A DNA stretch of 64,000 nt from Acidimicrobiia bacterium (GCA_016649895.1 JAENWR010000001.1:51688-115687); one strand, 5' to 3'; positions 18,502-27,165 are shown, numbered from the stretch's first letter. Program-made: numbers and translations. Notes: generated by a model from the sequence alone, not told the origin.

Positions 18502-19112
18502 CAGCCTCGGTCGACCCACTCTTGGAGGTGCGGACGCTCGGCGCCGATCGTGGTGTCGTCGCCGTGACCGGGCAGCACCACGGTGTCGGCGTCGAGTGTG
18601 GCGAACAGCTGGTCGGAGACCGAGCGCATGATGGTGTCGAAGTCGCCCCCGGGGAAGCTGGTGTTGCCGACCCCACCTGGGAAGAGCGTGTCGCCGCTGA
18701 ACAAGACCGGTGACCCCTCGAGCTTGAAGCACATCGAGCCGGGCGTGTGGCCGGGGGTGAAGATGGTGCGGAGTCGCAGCTCGCCGACGCTGAGGAGCGA
18801 GTCGGGTTCGAGCACGAAGTCGTAGGCATCGAGCATGTCGGAGTCCTCGGCGGTGATGCCCACCTTGTAGCCGGCGTCGCGCACTGCGGGCACCGCCTGG
18901 ATGTGGTCCCAGTGCCCGTGGGTCTCGAGGACGGTGCGCACGTTCAGCGTCCGGCACAGATCGAGCAGTCGCTCGTGCTCGTTGGCGGCATCGAGCAGCA
19001 CCGCGTCGCCCGTCTGGCGGCACCGGAGCACGAACACGTTGTTGTCCATCGGGCCGACGACGACCTTGTGGATCTCGGCGCGCTCGTCGGACCAGTGCAG
19101 GGTGTCGCTCAT
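18498..19112 (-). CDS. MBL-fold metallo-hydrolase (glyoxalase II-like)
   Basis: 204 aa. The zinc-binding motif THGHWDH gives His65, His67, Asp69 and His70; further ligands lie in PGHTPGS, SGDTLFPGG and PGHG. A small cytosolic enzyme of the hydroxyacylglutathione hydrolase/persulfide dioxygenase type; a thiol-conjugate substrate fits the neighbouring DinB-like protein. ATG overlaps the MFS gene stop (ATGA). Confidence 0.85.
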   Translation of the reverse strand: MSDTLHWSDERAEIHKVVVGPMDNNVFVLRCRQTGDAVLLDAANEHERLLDLCRTLNVRTVLETHGHWDHIQAVPAVRDAGYKVGITAEDSDMLDAYDFVLEPDSLLSVGELRLRTIFTPGHTPGSMCFKLEGSPVLFSGDTLFPGGVGNTSFPGGDFDTIMRSVSDQLFATLDADTVVLPGHGDDTTIGAERPHLQEWVDRGW

Positions 19113-20374
19113 GGCACCAGTGTGCCCTGGCCGTATGGCTCTTGCGCTCCGCTGCCTGCGATCTCGACACGGTCGAGTACGAGGCGCGCGGCACACGCGA
19201 GTAGGACGACCGCGGCGGCGCCGGCCAGCCAGCGGTAGTCGACGATGGTCACGATGGCGGCCCCGGCGGCACTCGACGCGAGCTGCGGCACGGTCAGTCC
19301 CATGTTCATCGCTGCGGCAGCCCGGCCCTGGAGCTGCGGTGGCGTGAGCCGGACCCGCGTGCTCGTCATCGCCACGATCATCCATGGCACCGACACACCG
19401 GCCCCGAACATGGCGCCGGCCACGACGGGCAGCAGCGGCACCGTCAACACGGCGACGGCCATGACCATCACCGCTGTGCCCATGACCGCGAGGGCCAGGC
19501 CCACCGTGCCGAGCGCCCCACGCCGTCGGAGCACCCGGGCGGCGCTGAGACCGCCGAGGATGCTTCCGGCGCCCTGGAGGCTGAGCAGGATGGCGACGAA
19601 GCTCGGCGACCGGTCGAGGCCGTGCTCGACGATCTCGAAGATCAGGGTGTCGAACGATCCAATGACGCCGAAGGCGATGGCGCCGACGGCGATCATCCGC
19701 CAGAGCACCGGGACGCTGCGCAGGTGGCGGAGCCCGGCGAGGTTCTCGCTCCAGAAGGTCGAGCCCTCGGCCCGCCGGTCGGGAGCGGACTCGACCACCC
19801 GGGTGGCGGTGAGGAGGATCGCGGTGAGCATGAGCAGCCCGCCGACGACGAGGGCCAGGGCATGGGCGCCGAGGACGGCGTAGACGGCGACACCACCCGC
19901 GGGGGTGGCGATCCGAAGGCCCTGGTCGATGGTGGTGAGGATGCCGTTGGCGGCATCGAGCTGCTCGTCGGGGAGGATGTCGCGGAGGAGGCCCGACTGC
20001 GCTGCGTTGTTGAGGATGCCGAGGGACCCGTAGGCGAAGGCCACTCCGTAGATGACCCACAGATCGGACGAACTGCCGACACCGAGCAGCGTGGCGGCGA
20101 CTGCTGCGCCGGTGAGGTTGGCGGCGATGAGCAGTGGTCGTCGACGAACGCGGTCGGCCAGGAGGCCGATGGGCGGCGCGAGGATCACCGGAGCGCCGAG
20201 GGCCAAGAAGACGAGCCCGGCGGCGCTGCTGGAGCCGGTGAGGTCCTTCATCCACACGGCGAGGGTGAGGAACAGGGCGCTGTCGGCGAGGTTCCCGACC
20301 GACCAGGCGGCGACCAGACGACGAAACGTCGGGTTGGCCATCGGGGTCGGCGCCCCCACCCCCGTCTCGCCCAT
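19109..20374 (-). CDS. MFS transporter (DHA3-like)
   Basis: 421 aa with about twelve hydrophobic segments. The cytoplasmic loop motif GLLADRVRRRPLLI between TM2 and TM3 is the MFS A-motif. NNAAQSGLLRDILPDEQL and the overall layout resemble small drug/metabolite exporters. ATG 20374 has AGG about eight bases before it; further upstream Met is unlikely because the added residues are Arg-rich. First gene of the operon; cargo unknown. Confidence 0.85.
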   Translation of the reverse strand: MGETGVGAPTPMANPTFRRLVAAWSVGNLADSALFLTLAVWMKDLTGSSSAAGLVFLALGAPVILAPPIGLLADRVRRRPLLIAANLTGAAVAATLLGVGSSSDLWVIYGVAFAYGSLGILNNAAQSGLLRDILPDEQLDAANGILTTIDQGLRIATPAGGVAVYAVLGAHALALVVGGLLMLTAILLTATRVVESAPDRRAEGSTFWSENLAGLRHLRSVPVLWRMIAVGAIAFGVIGSFDTLIFEIVEHGLDRSPSFVAILLSLQGAGSILGGLSAARVLRRRGALGTVGLALAVMGTAVMVMAVAVLTVPLLPVVAGAMFGAGVSVPWMIVAMTSTRVRLTPPQLQGRAAAAMNMGLTVPQLASSAAGAAIVTIVDYRWLAGAAAVVLLACAARLVLDRVEIAGSGAQEPYGQGTLVP

Positions 20375-20455
20375 GGGACCTACGTTGCGACGACGACCGC
20401 TCCAACGCAAGGGTCGTTGGTCACGAGTCCGCCACAGCTCCGGGTGGCGCCCACC

Positions 20456-20869
20456 TCAGAGGTCGACGGGGGAGACGACCTCGAGGCCGAGGGCAGCCGC
20501 CGCCGGGATCTGCTGGCGCTCGAACGTGAGGTACTTCAACGGCCGCGGCAGCCGGTCGGCGGCGGCGAGGTGGATGGCATCGACCGTGCGCAGCCCGAAG
20601 CCGGCGCCGATCTCGACGGCCCGGGCCAGGCAGCGCTCGTCCACCGGCACCACCACGAACGCGTCCCAGTCGTCGCGCAGCGCCGACCACAGCGCGGTCT
20701 GCTGGCGGCGGCCGACGGCGACCTGGTGCAGGGCCATGAGCGCTTCGGTTCGGGCCAACGCCGAGGCACACCACTGCGGGTCGGCTGCCATGGTCTCGAG
20801 CACCAGCTCACGTCCGGGCTCGCGCACGTAGCGTTTGACGAGCGCCGATGCGTCGATCGCCAGGGTCAC
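20456..20869 (-). CDS. PIN-domain toxin (VapC-like)
   Basis: 137 aa. PIN acidic residues are in AIDASALVKRYV, ARTEALMAL, and FGLRTVDAIHLAAA followed by LTFERQQ. This is the family of Mg-dependent RNases. The GTG start overlaps the stop of the Phd-like antitoxin gene (GTGA), the standard antitoxin-first arrangement. Confidence 0.85.
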   Translation of the reverse strand: MTLAIDASALVKRYVREPGRELVLETMAADPQWCASALARTEALMALHQVAVGRRQQTALWSALRDDWDAFVVVPVDERCLARAVEIGAGFGLRTVDAIHLAAADRLPRPLKYLTFERQQIPAAAALGLEVVSPVDL

Positions 20870-21174
20870 GACCCACCACGCAAAGCGTGGAGGACGCTCG
20901 ACGTACGGGCATCGACGGGAGGGTCGACCGGTTCGGGCGCCGCAGGACGATCGGCGCGGTGCGGCGGGCGTGCCAGCCCGGACGCGACGAGGTCGTCGAG
21001 GGTGGGCCCGGTGACGGGCACCAGAGGACCGAGCTGGGCGACGGGCACACCGTCGACGGTGACGATGACCCGCTCGCCACGGCCGGCACGCCGCACGACG
21101 GCCGCGACGTTGTTGCGCAGCTCGCGGACCCCGACCCGGTCGAGCGCGCTCGAAGTTGGATCGTCCGGTGACAT
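20866..21174 (-). CDS. Phd/YefM-type antitoxin
   Basis: 102 aa. The N-terminal domain VGVRELRNNVAAVVRRAGRGERVIVTVDGVPVAQL is the Phd DNA-binding fold; the Pro/Arg-rich C-terminal tail would wrap the PIN toxin encoded next. ATG 21174 chosen because the longer frame lacks family similarity. Confidence 0.85.
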   Translation of the reverse strand: MSPDDPTSSALDRVGVRELRNNVAAVVRRAGRGERVIVTVDGVPVAQLGPLVPVTGPTLDDLVASGLARPPHRADRPAAPEPVDPPVDARTSSVLHALRGGS

Positions 21175-21294
21175 GCGGGCCACCGTAGCACCGGTGTACA
21201 CACGATGGGTGGACGGGTCGATCCGCACCGCCTAACTTGGCGTCTCGCCGGCCTGCACATAGCTCCGGCTGATTCGATCCCGAGGGGGAAGCAC

Positions 21295-22410
21295 GTGAAC
21301 TTCGCATTCAGCGAGGAGCAGGAAGAGCTCCGACGCATCGTCCGGCAGTTCCTCGAGTCCAAGTCGTCCGAGGCCGCCGTGCGCGAGCAGATGGAGACCG
21401 AGAAGGGCTTCGACGCCGCCGTCTGGAACCAGATGGGCGCCGAGATGGGGCTCCAGGGTCTCATCATCCCCGAGGAGTTCGGTGGCCAGGGCTACGGCTA
21501 CGTCGAGCTCATCGTCGTCCTCGAGGAGATGGGCCGCCGGCTCCTCGCCGCTCCGTACTTCTCCACCGTCGTCCTGGCCGCCAACACGCTCCTGCAGAGC
21601 GGTGACGACGACGCCAAGAAGGCGCACCTCCCGGGCATCGCGGCCGGCGACACCATCGCCACCCTCGCCTTCACCGAGGCCTCCGGCCGCTGGGACGAGG
21701 AGGGCATCACGCTCCCCGCCACCAAGTCGGGCGACTCGTGGACCCTCACCGGCGAGAAGATGTTCGTCCTCGACGGCCACACCGCCAACCTCATCATCGT
21801 GGCGGCCCGCACCGACGCCGGCGTCTCGCTCTTCACGGTCGATGCCGACGCCGAGGGTCTCACCCGCACCGCTCTGGCCACCATGGACCAGACCCGCAAG
21901 CAGGCCAAGCTCGAGTTCGCCAACACCCCCGCCACCCTCATCGGCACCGACGGCCAGGGCTGGTCGGTCCTGTCGACCGTGCTCGACCTCGCCGCGGTGG
22001 CCCTCGCCGCCGAGCAGGTCGGTGGCGCCCAGGAGTGCCTCGACACCTCGGTGCAGTACGCCAAGGACCGCGTGCAGTTCGGTCGCCCGATCGGCTCGTT
22101 CCAGGCCATCAAGCACAAGTGCGCCGACATGCTCCTCGAGGTCGAGTCGGCCAAGTCGGCCGCCTACTACGCCGGCTGGTGCGCCGCCGAGATGAACGAC
22201 GAGCTTCCCGCCGTCGCCAGCCTCGCCAAGGCCTACTGCTCCGAGGCCTACTTCCACGCCTCGGCCGAGAACATCCAGATCCACGGTGGCATCGGCTTCA
22301 CCTGGGAGCACCCCGCCCACCTGTACTTCAAGCGGGCCAAGTCGTCCGAGCTCCTCTTCGGCGACCCCACGTACCATCGCGAGCTGCTCGCCCAGCGCAT
22401 CGGCATCTAG
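21295..22410 (+). CDS. Acyl-CoA dehydrogenase family protein
   Basis: 371 aa. Begins NFAFSEEQEELRRIVRQFLE, has GLIIPEEFGGQG, TLAFTEASG, and the C-terminal dimer/active-site block IQIHGGIGFTWEHPAHLYFKRAK. The length and IGFTWEH motif match the FadE/ChsE-type enzymes common in actinobacterial steroid and branched-lipid degradation. GTG 21295 is preceded by AGGGGGAA. The presence of the catalytic base cannot be judged by eye. FAD-dependent alpha,beta-dehydrogenation is expected. Confidence 0.87.
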   Translation: MNFAFSEEQEELRRIVRQFLESKSSEAAVREQMETEKGFDAAVWNQMGAEMGLQGLIIPEEFGGQGYGYVELIVVLEEMGRRLLAAPYFSTVVLAANTLLQSGDDDAKKAHLPGIAAGDTIATLAFTEASGRWDEEGITLPATKSGDSWTLTGEKMFVLDGHTANLIIVAARTDAGVSLFTVDADAEGLTRTALATMDQTRKQAKLEFANTPATLIGTDGQGWSVLSTVLDLAAVALAAEQVGGAQECLDTSVQYAKDRVQFGRPIGSFQAIKHKCADMLLEVESAKSAAYYAGWCAAEMNDELPAVASLAKAYCSEAYFHASAENIQIHGGIGFTWEHPAHLYFKRAKSSELLFGDPTYHRELLAQRIGI

Positions 22411-22446
22411 CCGATCTGCTCTGGCCCTTCGGGGATCGAGCACCGA

Positions 22447-22478
22447 CCAGTGGCGCAGCTTCCGGGCTGCGCCACTGG
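22447..22478. terminator. Strong bidirectional hairpin between convergent genes
   Basis: A perfect 12-bp stem, CCAGTGGCGCAG (22447-22458) with CTGCGCCACTGG (22467-22478), and an 8-base loop. It lies between the stop of the acyl-CoA dehydrogenase (+) and the stop of the siderophore-interacting protein gene (-). Confidence 0.75.
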
Positions 22479-22495
22479 CGCGTCCGGCCCCGGGA

Positions 22496-23302
22496 TCAAC
22501 CGCCGGTGCGCTTGGCGGCCTGGAAGTCGTCCTCGTCCTTGCCCTGGCGCCAGTAGCCCGATATCGACAGCAGTTCGGGGGCGATGCCGCGCTCGTGCAA
22601 CAGATGGGCCTTGATGTCGCGGATCTGGCCGAGCTCGCCGTGCACGAACGCCTGGACGACGCCGGCGCGCATCTCGAGGGCGTGGAGGGCGGCGGAGAAC
22701 GAGGGATCGCCGCCCGATCGGTGTAGCCACCGCACATCGACGTTGGCGGGCGAGTGCAACGGGAGCTCGTCGGCGGGACCGGCCACCTCGATCAGCGCCA
22801 TGACATCGGTGCCATGGGGCATGGCCTCGAGCGCCGACGCGATGGCGGGCAGCGCGCTCTCGTCGCCGGCGAGCAGGTGCCAGTCGGCCTGGTCGAGCGG
22901 GGTGTAGGCACCGCCCGGCCCCCGGAGCCGCATCAGATCGCCCGGTTGGGCGTTGGCCGCCCACGGCCCGGCCAGGCCCTCGTCGCCGTGGTGGACGACG
23001 TCGATCCAGATCTCGCGCGCCCCAGGATCGTAGCGACGCACGGTGTAGGTGCGGATCGCGGGCCACTGCTCCCTCGGCAGTGAGGCCTGGACGTTCTCCA
23101 TGGTGAACGGCGTGGGGTAGTCGACGCCCGGACGGGGGATGACCAGCTTGACGTAGTGGTCGGCCAGCCCGTTGTCGGTGAAGTCGTCGAAGGCGGCGCC
23201 GCCGGCCACCACCCGGACCATGTGAGGCGACAGCTGCTCGGTGCGGAGGACCTCGAGGCTGATCATCGGACGGATTCGTGGTGCGGTGGCGGTGGTGGAC
23301 AC
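22496..23302 (-). CDS. Siderophore-interacting protein (FAD-binding ferric reductase)
   Basis: 268 aa. FAD-binding motif RTYTVRRYDP, then LMRLRGPGGAYTPLDQADWHLLAGDESALPAI, typical of the SIP/ViuB family that reduces ferric siderophores with NAD(P)H. C-terminal HGELGQIRDIKAHLL and ISGYWRQGKDEDDF close the NAD domain. An IdeR-like box lies about 36 bases upstream of the start, so iron-dependent repression is likely. Confidence 0.9.
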   Translation of the reverse strand: MSTTATAPRIRPMISLEVLRTEQLSPHMVRVVAGGAAFDDFTDNGLADHYVKLVIPRPGVDYPTPFTMENVQASLPREQWPAIRTYTVRRYDPGAREIWIDVVHHGDEGLAGPWAANAQPGDLMRLRGPGGAYTPLDQADWHLLAGDESALPAIASALEAMPHGTDVMALIEVAGPADELPLHSPANVDVRWLHRSGGDPSFSAALHALEMRAGVVQAFVHGELGQIRDIKAHLLHERGIAPELLSISGYWRQGKDEDDFQAAKRTGG

Positions 23303-23337
23303 GGAACCTCTGTTGGTCGGTGAGGAAGCTGCTGGGA

Positions 23338-23353
23338 GGTAGGCAACCCTAAC
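23338..23353 (-). promoter_or_regulatory. DtxR/IdeR-like iron box
   Basis: On the - strand it reads GTTAGGGTTGCCTACC. TTAGGgTnGCCTA fits the first two thirds of the actinobacterial IdeR consensus (TWAGGTTAGSCTAACCTWA); the last half is weak. Located between the SIP start and the divergent 23403 gene. A closely similar site precedes the bacterioferritin gene. Confidence 0.5.
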
Positions 23354-23402
23354 ATCGACGGGTTCCAGCTGGTCGTCCCGGCTCGCCTACCATCGGCGGG
23401 TC

Positions 23403-23849
23403 GTGGAGATCCTCGTGTGGTTGTTCGGCGGCGCAGCCGTGTTCGCGGTGGCCGCAGTTGCCGTGGGGCGGGTGACGGCACGCCTCGCCTCCGATCCGTC
23501 ACGCGCCATCTACGACGTCGGCCAATCGGTCGAGTTCGTCGCGGCAGCGCTCCCGAACGACGTCACCGCCGAGCTCTCATACGACGACGTCACCACCATC
23601 CTCCGGCTCTTCCACGACTACTTGCACGAACGCGGGGTGGCCACCACCGCCGGTGAGGATGGCTCGGTCGACGGGCCGATGGTGGTCGATCCCGCCGAGG
23701 GTGTGGTCCAGGTGCTGCGCCGCGCTGCGCTCGCCGACGTGCACTACCGCCGCTCGGACGTGGAGGCGGTCGTCGATGCCCAGATGGAGTACTTCGCGGC
23801 CATCGGCGTGGTGGGTGAGCCCGTCGACGAGCCCGACGACCTCGAGTAG
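23403..23849 (+). CDS. Membrane-anchored protein of unknown function
   Basis: 148 aa, GTG start. One N-terminal transmembrane helix (ILVWLFGGAAVFAVAAVAVG) is followed by a soluble acidic domain with DVTTILRLFHDYLHERGV and a C-terminal helix ending in Glu/Asp. No signal-cleavage site is obvious, so it is likely a cytoplasmic-facing anchored domain. No family recognised. Confidence 0.65.
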   Translation: MEILVWLFGGAAVFAVAAVAVGRVTARLASDPSRAIYDVGQSVEFVAAALPNDVTAELSYDDVTTILRLFHDYLHERGVATTAGEDGSVDGPMVVDPAEGVVQVLRRAALADVHYRRSDVEAVVDAQMEYFAAIGVVGEPVDEPDDLE

Positions 23850-23859
23850 CGCCTGAAGG

Positions 23860-24702
23860 TCAGGGCTCATGGCGGCGGCGCCATCGGCGCCAGCCGGCCC
23901 ATGCCGCCGCCACGGGTGCCACTCCCGCGAGGGCGATGGCCGCCCGCAGTCCGCTGTCGTCATCGGCCGAGCTGTCGGAGGCATCGGGCCGACGAGGCGC
24001 CGAGGTCGCGGTTGTGGTCGGCGGCGCGGTGGTGCTCGTCGTCGTGGGAGCGACTGTGGTGGGTGGAGCTGTCGTCGGTGGGGGAGGGCGGCGCCGCCGT
24101 GGTCGGAGGTGGCGAGCGAGTGTGGTGGGTGGAGCTGTCGTCGGTGGGGGAGGCGGGGGTGGCGGTGCGGGTGCCCCTCCCGGGAGCTGGGCGAAGTCCT
24201 GGGTGATGAAGATCCGGCCGTCGGCCGCACGGGTGACGCCCACGCCGACATGGGTGAAATCGGGCTTCAAGATGTTGGCGCGGTGACGAGGTGAGCCCAT
24301 CAGGGCATCGAAGGCGGCCTGGGCCGAGCCGCCCACGGCCACGTTCTCGCCGACCCTCGACCACCCCGTTGGCGCCTGGGCGCCGAGGTTGGGGTTGTGG
24401 GCCAGAGCGCCGCGAGCGGCCATGCCGTCGGACCAGCGTCGGGCCATCCCGGTGAGGTGACCGTCGACGTGCAGCGGTGCCAGGCCGTGTGCGCTTCGTG
24501 CCTGGTTGATGAGGTTGATGAGGTTGATGAGGTTGGCGAGGTGCGCCTCGTCGCCGGGCGATGCGGCGACGGCAGGACTGGCGAGTCCCATGACCACGAC
24601 GGTCGCGAGCGCCAGGACGGCGATTGGGGCCGTGAACCGCCGGTGAGGGGAAGGTGACCTGCGAGGGAGTTCCTGGGGACGGGGACGGCCAGAGCGCGCC
24701 AT
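23860..24702 (-). CDS. Secreted CAP/SCP-domain protein with Pro/Thr-rich stalk and C-terminal anchor
   Basis: 280 aa. Signal peptide about 23-47 (ends AVAASP), CAP domain from 53 with LINQARSAHGLAPLHVD, ALAHNPNL, VGENVAVGGS, SPRHRANILKPDFTHVGVGV. The stalk has two PPPPTTAPPTT units, the DNA of which is duplicated (24056-24090 and 24121-24155 nearly alike). The C-terminus is a hydrophobic helix followed by Arg residues. A 9-base tandem repeat encodes NLINLINLIN at 24507-24535. The IS insertion lies 78 bases upstream, so promoter separation is possible. Confidence 0.85.
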   Translation of the reverse strand: MARSGRPRPQELPRRSPSPHRRFTAPIAVLALATVVVMGLASPAVAASPGDEAHLANLINLINLINQARSAHGLAPLHVDGHLTGMARRWSDGMAARGALAHNPNLGAQAPTGWSRVGENVAVGGSAQAAFDALMGSPRHRANILKPDFTHVGVGVTRAADGRIFITQDFAQLPGGAPAPPPPPPPPTTAPPTTLARHLRPRRRRPPPPTTAPPTTVAPTTTSTTAPPTTTATSAPRRPDASDSSADDDSGLRAAIALAGVAPVAAAWAGWRRWRRRHEP

Positions 24703-24770
24703 GGTCGGTGCAGCCCGCGAGTGGCAAAGCTGGGCCACCAGCTGCGCCCGCTCGCACATGCTGGCCGATG

Positions 24771-24779
24771 GAATGAAAT
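24771..24779. repeat. Target-site duplication, left copy
   Basis: GAATGAAAT immediately outside the left IS end; an identical copy lies just outside the right end (26940-26948). Confidence 0.9.
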
Positions 24780-24803
24780 GGGTGCGGCTCCCCTGAAGGG
24801 ACA
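24780..24803. repeat. Left terminal inverted repeat of the IS
   Basis: Starts GGGTGCGGCTCC and ends TGAAGGGACA; it matches the reverse complement of 26916-26939 at 22 of 24 positions. Confidence 0.92.
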
Positions 24804-24910
24804 GGTGAGTGGGTCTGTGCGGGGGGCTGAGAAGGGGTTTCTTGGGAGCGTGCCTTGATGATCGGCGTGTCGGGAGGCGTGTGAAGGGGAGATTCGCTCC
24901 TCCGGCGGTG

Positions 24911-25312
24911 CTATGACCCCGGACGGCGGGATTGTCGACGCCCCGTTGCCTTGGTCGCCTGTGTGGTGCTCGCCCGCCGGTTTTCGGACTCGAGCGCCTT
25001 CACCGACAGGATCTCGAGCTTGGCGACGAGTTCCTTGAGACGCCGGGCGTTGTCGAACCAGGGCTGATGGCGGGCGAGCTGTTCCTGGCTCAGGTACTGG
25101 GTCACGGTCTTGCCGTGGACGGTTCGGGTCCACTGGATGTAGGGGCCATGCAGGGCGGGCGGGTCCGCCCTGCAGGCACAGCTGGGCTTCCCGCAGCGCA
25201 TGTGGCGTACGACCACGCTGCCAGGGAGCACCCCGTCGATCTGGCCGAGTTGTTCGGCGATGCCCCGCCGGGTGGCGGCCCAGGGTCTGTGGTCCGGGTC
25301 GGGCCCCGCCAT
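24911..25312 (-). CDS. IS-associated DUF6788-type protein
   Basis: 133 aa. The zinc-like motif HMRCGKPSCACRADPPALHGPY, then WTRTVHGKTVTQYLSQEQL, is characteristic of small proteins found next to transposases. ATG 25312 has AAGGAGG seven bases upstream. Divergent from the transposase, sharing an intergenic inverted repeat. Function unknown; a regulator or DNA-binding helper of the IS is a guess. Confidence 0.75.
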   Translation of the reverse strand: MAGPDPDHRPWAATRRGIAEQLGQIDGVLPGSVVVRHMRCGKPSCACRADPPALHGPYIQWTRTVHGKTVTQYLSQEQLARHQPWFDNARRLKELVAKLEILSVKALESENRRASTTQATKATGRRQSRRPGS

Positions 25313-25349
25313 TGGTCGCCTCCTTGCCAGCCGCACGATCCGCGGTGTC

Positions 25350-25379
25350 TGTCCCTACAACGTACACGCTGTAGGGACG
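25350..25379. promoter_or_regulatory. Inverted repeat in the divergent IS promoter, resembling the IS ends
   Basis: TGTCCCTACA (25350-25359) and TGTAGGGACG (25370-25379) flank a 10-base core. The arms resemble the inner ends of the terminal repeats (TGTCCCTTCA / TGAAGGGACA), so this may be an internal binding site of the element's own protein. It covers the region between the two start codons. Confidence 0.5.
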
Positions 25380-25414
25380 TCGGGAGTCCGACGCATCCCA
25401 CACAAGGAGGACCG

Positions 25415-26915
25415 ATGCTGCGTTGTATCGACAAGGATGGTTTCGCCAGGAGCCGGGCCCGGTTCGAGGAGGTGGTCGGCTTCCTCGACGGCGACGGGGC
25501 CAGCGCCCTCAGCCACGCCGATCTGGAGGACCGCCTCGACGCCGACGGCCGGGAGCTGCTCCGCCTGCTCTACCAGGACCACCTCGACCTGCGTGCCGAA
25601 CGCGAGCAGCGCCTGGGCGAGGTGCTCGATGTCGAGGGCCTCGACCGCCCGTCGGTGGAGGCGGGCCACAGCCGGGCGCTCACCACGATCTTCGGTGAGG
25701 TGGCCGTCACCCGCCTCGCCTACCGGCGCCGACACCAGCCCAACCTGCACCCCGCGGACGGTGCGCTCAACCTGCCGGCAGAGCGCCACTCCCACGGCAT
25801 CCGTCGCCTGGCGGCCAGCGAGGCGGCCCGAGGGTCCTTCGACGACGCCACCGGGGCGATCCGCTCGAGGACCGGCACCCAAGTGGGCAAACGCCAGGTG
25901 GAGGAGCTGACGGCACGGGCGGCGGCAGACTTCTCCGAGTTCTACACGAGCCGCCCTCGCCCCCCAGCCGGCCCCGAAGAGGTGGTGGTTCCTCTCCGTG
26001 GACGGCAAGGGCATCGTCATGCGCCCAGAAGCGCTGCGACCCGCGACGCAGTCCGCGGCGGCCCGGTCGAACACCAAGCTCGAAACGCGGCTGTCCAAAG
26101 GGGAGAAACGCAACCGCAAACGCATGGCCGAAGTCGGTGCCGTCTACACCGTGGTCCCCGTGTCCCGGGCCGCCACCGACGTGCTCGCCTCCGGCGACGG
26201 CACCGGCGAGCGCAAAGCGGCACCGACAGCGAAAGACAAGTGGCTCACCGCCAGCGTCCTCGACGACGCCGCCACGGTGGTGGCCGCCGTGTTCGACGAG
26301 GCCGAGCGACGAGACCCAACCCACCAGCGACCCTGGGTGGCTCTGGTCGACGGGAACAACCACCAGATCGACCGCATCCACGCCGAAGCGGCCCGCCGAG
26401 AACTGAACGTGACAACCATCATGGACTTCATCCACGTCCTCGAGTACCTCTGGCGTGCCGCATGGAGCTTCTACGCCGAAGGCGACCCCGCCGCTGAAGC
26501 GTGGGTGCATGACAAGGCCATCGCGATGCTCGACGAGAAGGCCTCGATCGTGGCCGCAGCCATCCGGCGCAAGGCCACCTGCCTGGGGCTGGACAAGACG
26601 CAACGAGCCAACGCCGACCGCGCCGCCGACTACCTCCTCAACAAGGCGCTCTACCTTGACTACCCGAACGCGCTCGCCAACGGCTGGCCCATCGCCACCG
26701 GGATCATCGAAGGCGCCTGCCGCCACCTCGTCAAGGACCGGATGGACATCACCGGCGCCCGCTGGGGGCTCGAAGGCGCCGAAGCAGTCCTCAAGCTACG
26801 AGCGCTGCGCTGCAACGACGACCTCGACGACTACTGGTCATTCCACCTCACACGAGAACGACAACGCGTCCACCAGTCTCGCTACGCCCACGGCGCCATC
26901 CCCGAGGCAGCTTGA
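25415..26915 (+). pseudogene. ISKra4-family transposase with a one-base frameshift
   Basis: About 500 codons. The first part (25415 to about 25990) holds the N-terminal region, including GEVAVTRLAYRRR. The second part (25992-26915) begins LSVDGKGIVMRPEALRPAT and continues with WVALVDGNNHQ, DFIHVLEYLWRAAW, and EGACRHLVKDRMDITGARWG, the DDE-like catalytic block. Removing one C at about 25991 restores VVVLSVDGKG, so one inserted base breaks the frame. No A6G-type slippery site is seen, so a programmed shift is less likely than inactivation. ATG 25415 follows AAGGAGG. Confidence 0.85.
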
Positions 26916-26939
26916 TGTCCCTTCAACGGAGCCGCACCC
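26916..26939. repeat. Right terminal inverted repeat of the IS
   Basis: Starts TGTCCCTTCA and ends GCCGCACCC; begins one base after the transposase stop. Confidence 0.92.
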
Positions 26940-26948
26940 GAATGAAAT
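26940..26948. repeat. Target-site duplication, right copy
   Basis: GAATGAAAT, identical to 24771-24779. Confidence 0.9.
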
Positions 26949-26995
26949 CCGCCCCCCGCGCCACGGACTGGTTCGCTACGATGTCGCCACCGAAG

Positions 26996-27165
26996 AAAGG
27001 AGGTGGTCCAGCTGAGTCACAAGCTTTCTGGGACCTCGGAGGTGGCTGGCCGCTAGCGGCCCGCTGGACCCTGGCGATTTCACGCCATCCACCCTCGGAC
27101 ACGACGGTCGGGAACTGGTCCCGCCCGGCGCCAACGTCGTCCCGAGCACAACAGCACGAAACGGG
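26996..27165 (+). other. Structured non-coding segment before a strong terminator, candidate RNA or leader
   Basis: The 330 bases between the IS and the next gene hold no convincing protein gene. They contain AAAGGAGG (26996-27003), GGTCCAG (27005-27011) complementary to CTGGACC (27064-27070), the perfect 14-base palindrome GGCCGCTAGCGGCC (27048-27061), and two GGAGGTGG motifs, then a very strong terminator. The layout suggests a transcribed structured RNA or a regulatory leader. No known RNA family could be assigned by eye. Confidence 0.35.

Larger units (their letters stand above)
24780..26939. mobile_element. Complete ISKra4-like insertion sequence, 2,160 bp
   Basis: Bounded by 24-bp inverted repeats (22/24 identical) and flanked by perfect 9-bp direct repeats GAATGAAAT. 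It carries a leftward DUF6788-type gene and a rightward ISKra4-like transposase with a one-base frameshift. The intact target duplication points to a fairly recent insertion. The family call rests on the transposase sequence (VDGKG, DFIHVLEYLW, EGACRHLVKDRMD) and fits known ISKra4 duplications of about nine bases. Confidence 0.88.

Noticed and set aside
25980..26000. Programmed frameshift in the transposase
   Set aside because: No slippery heptamer or strong downstream structure seen; a single inserted C explains it better, though not proven.
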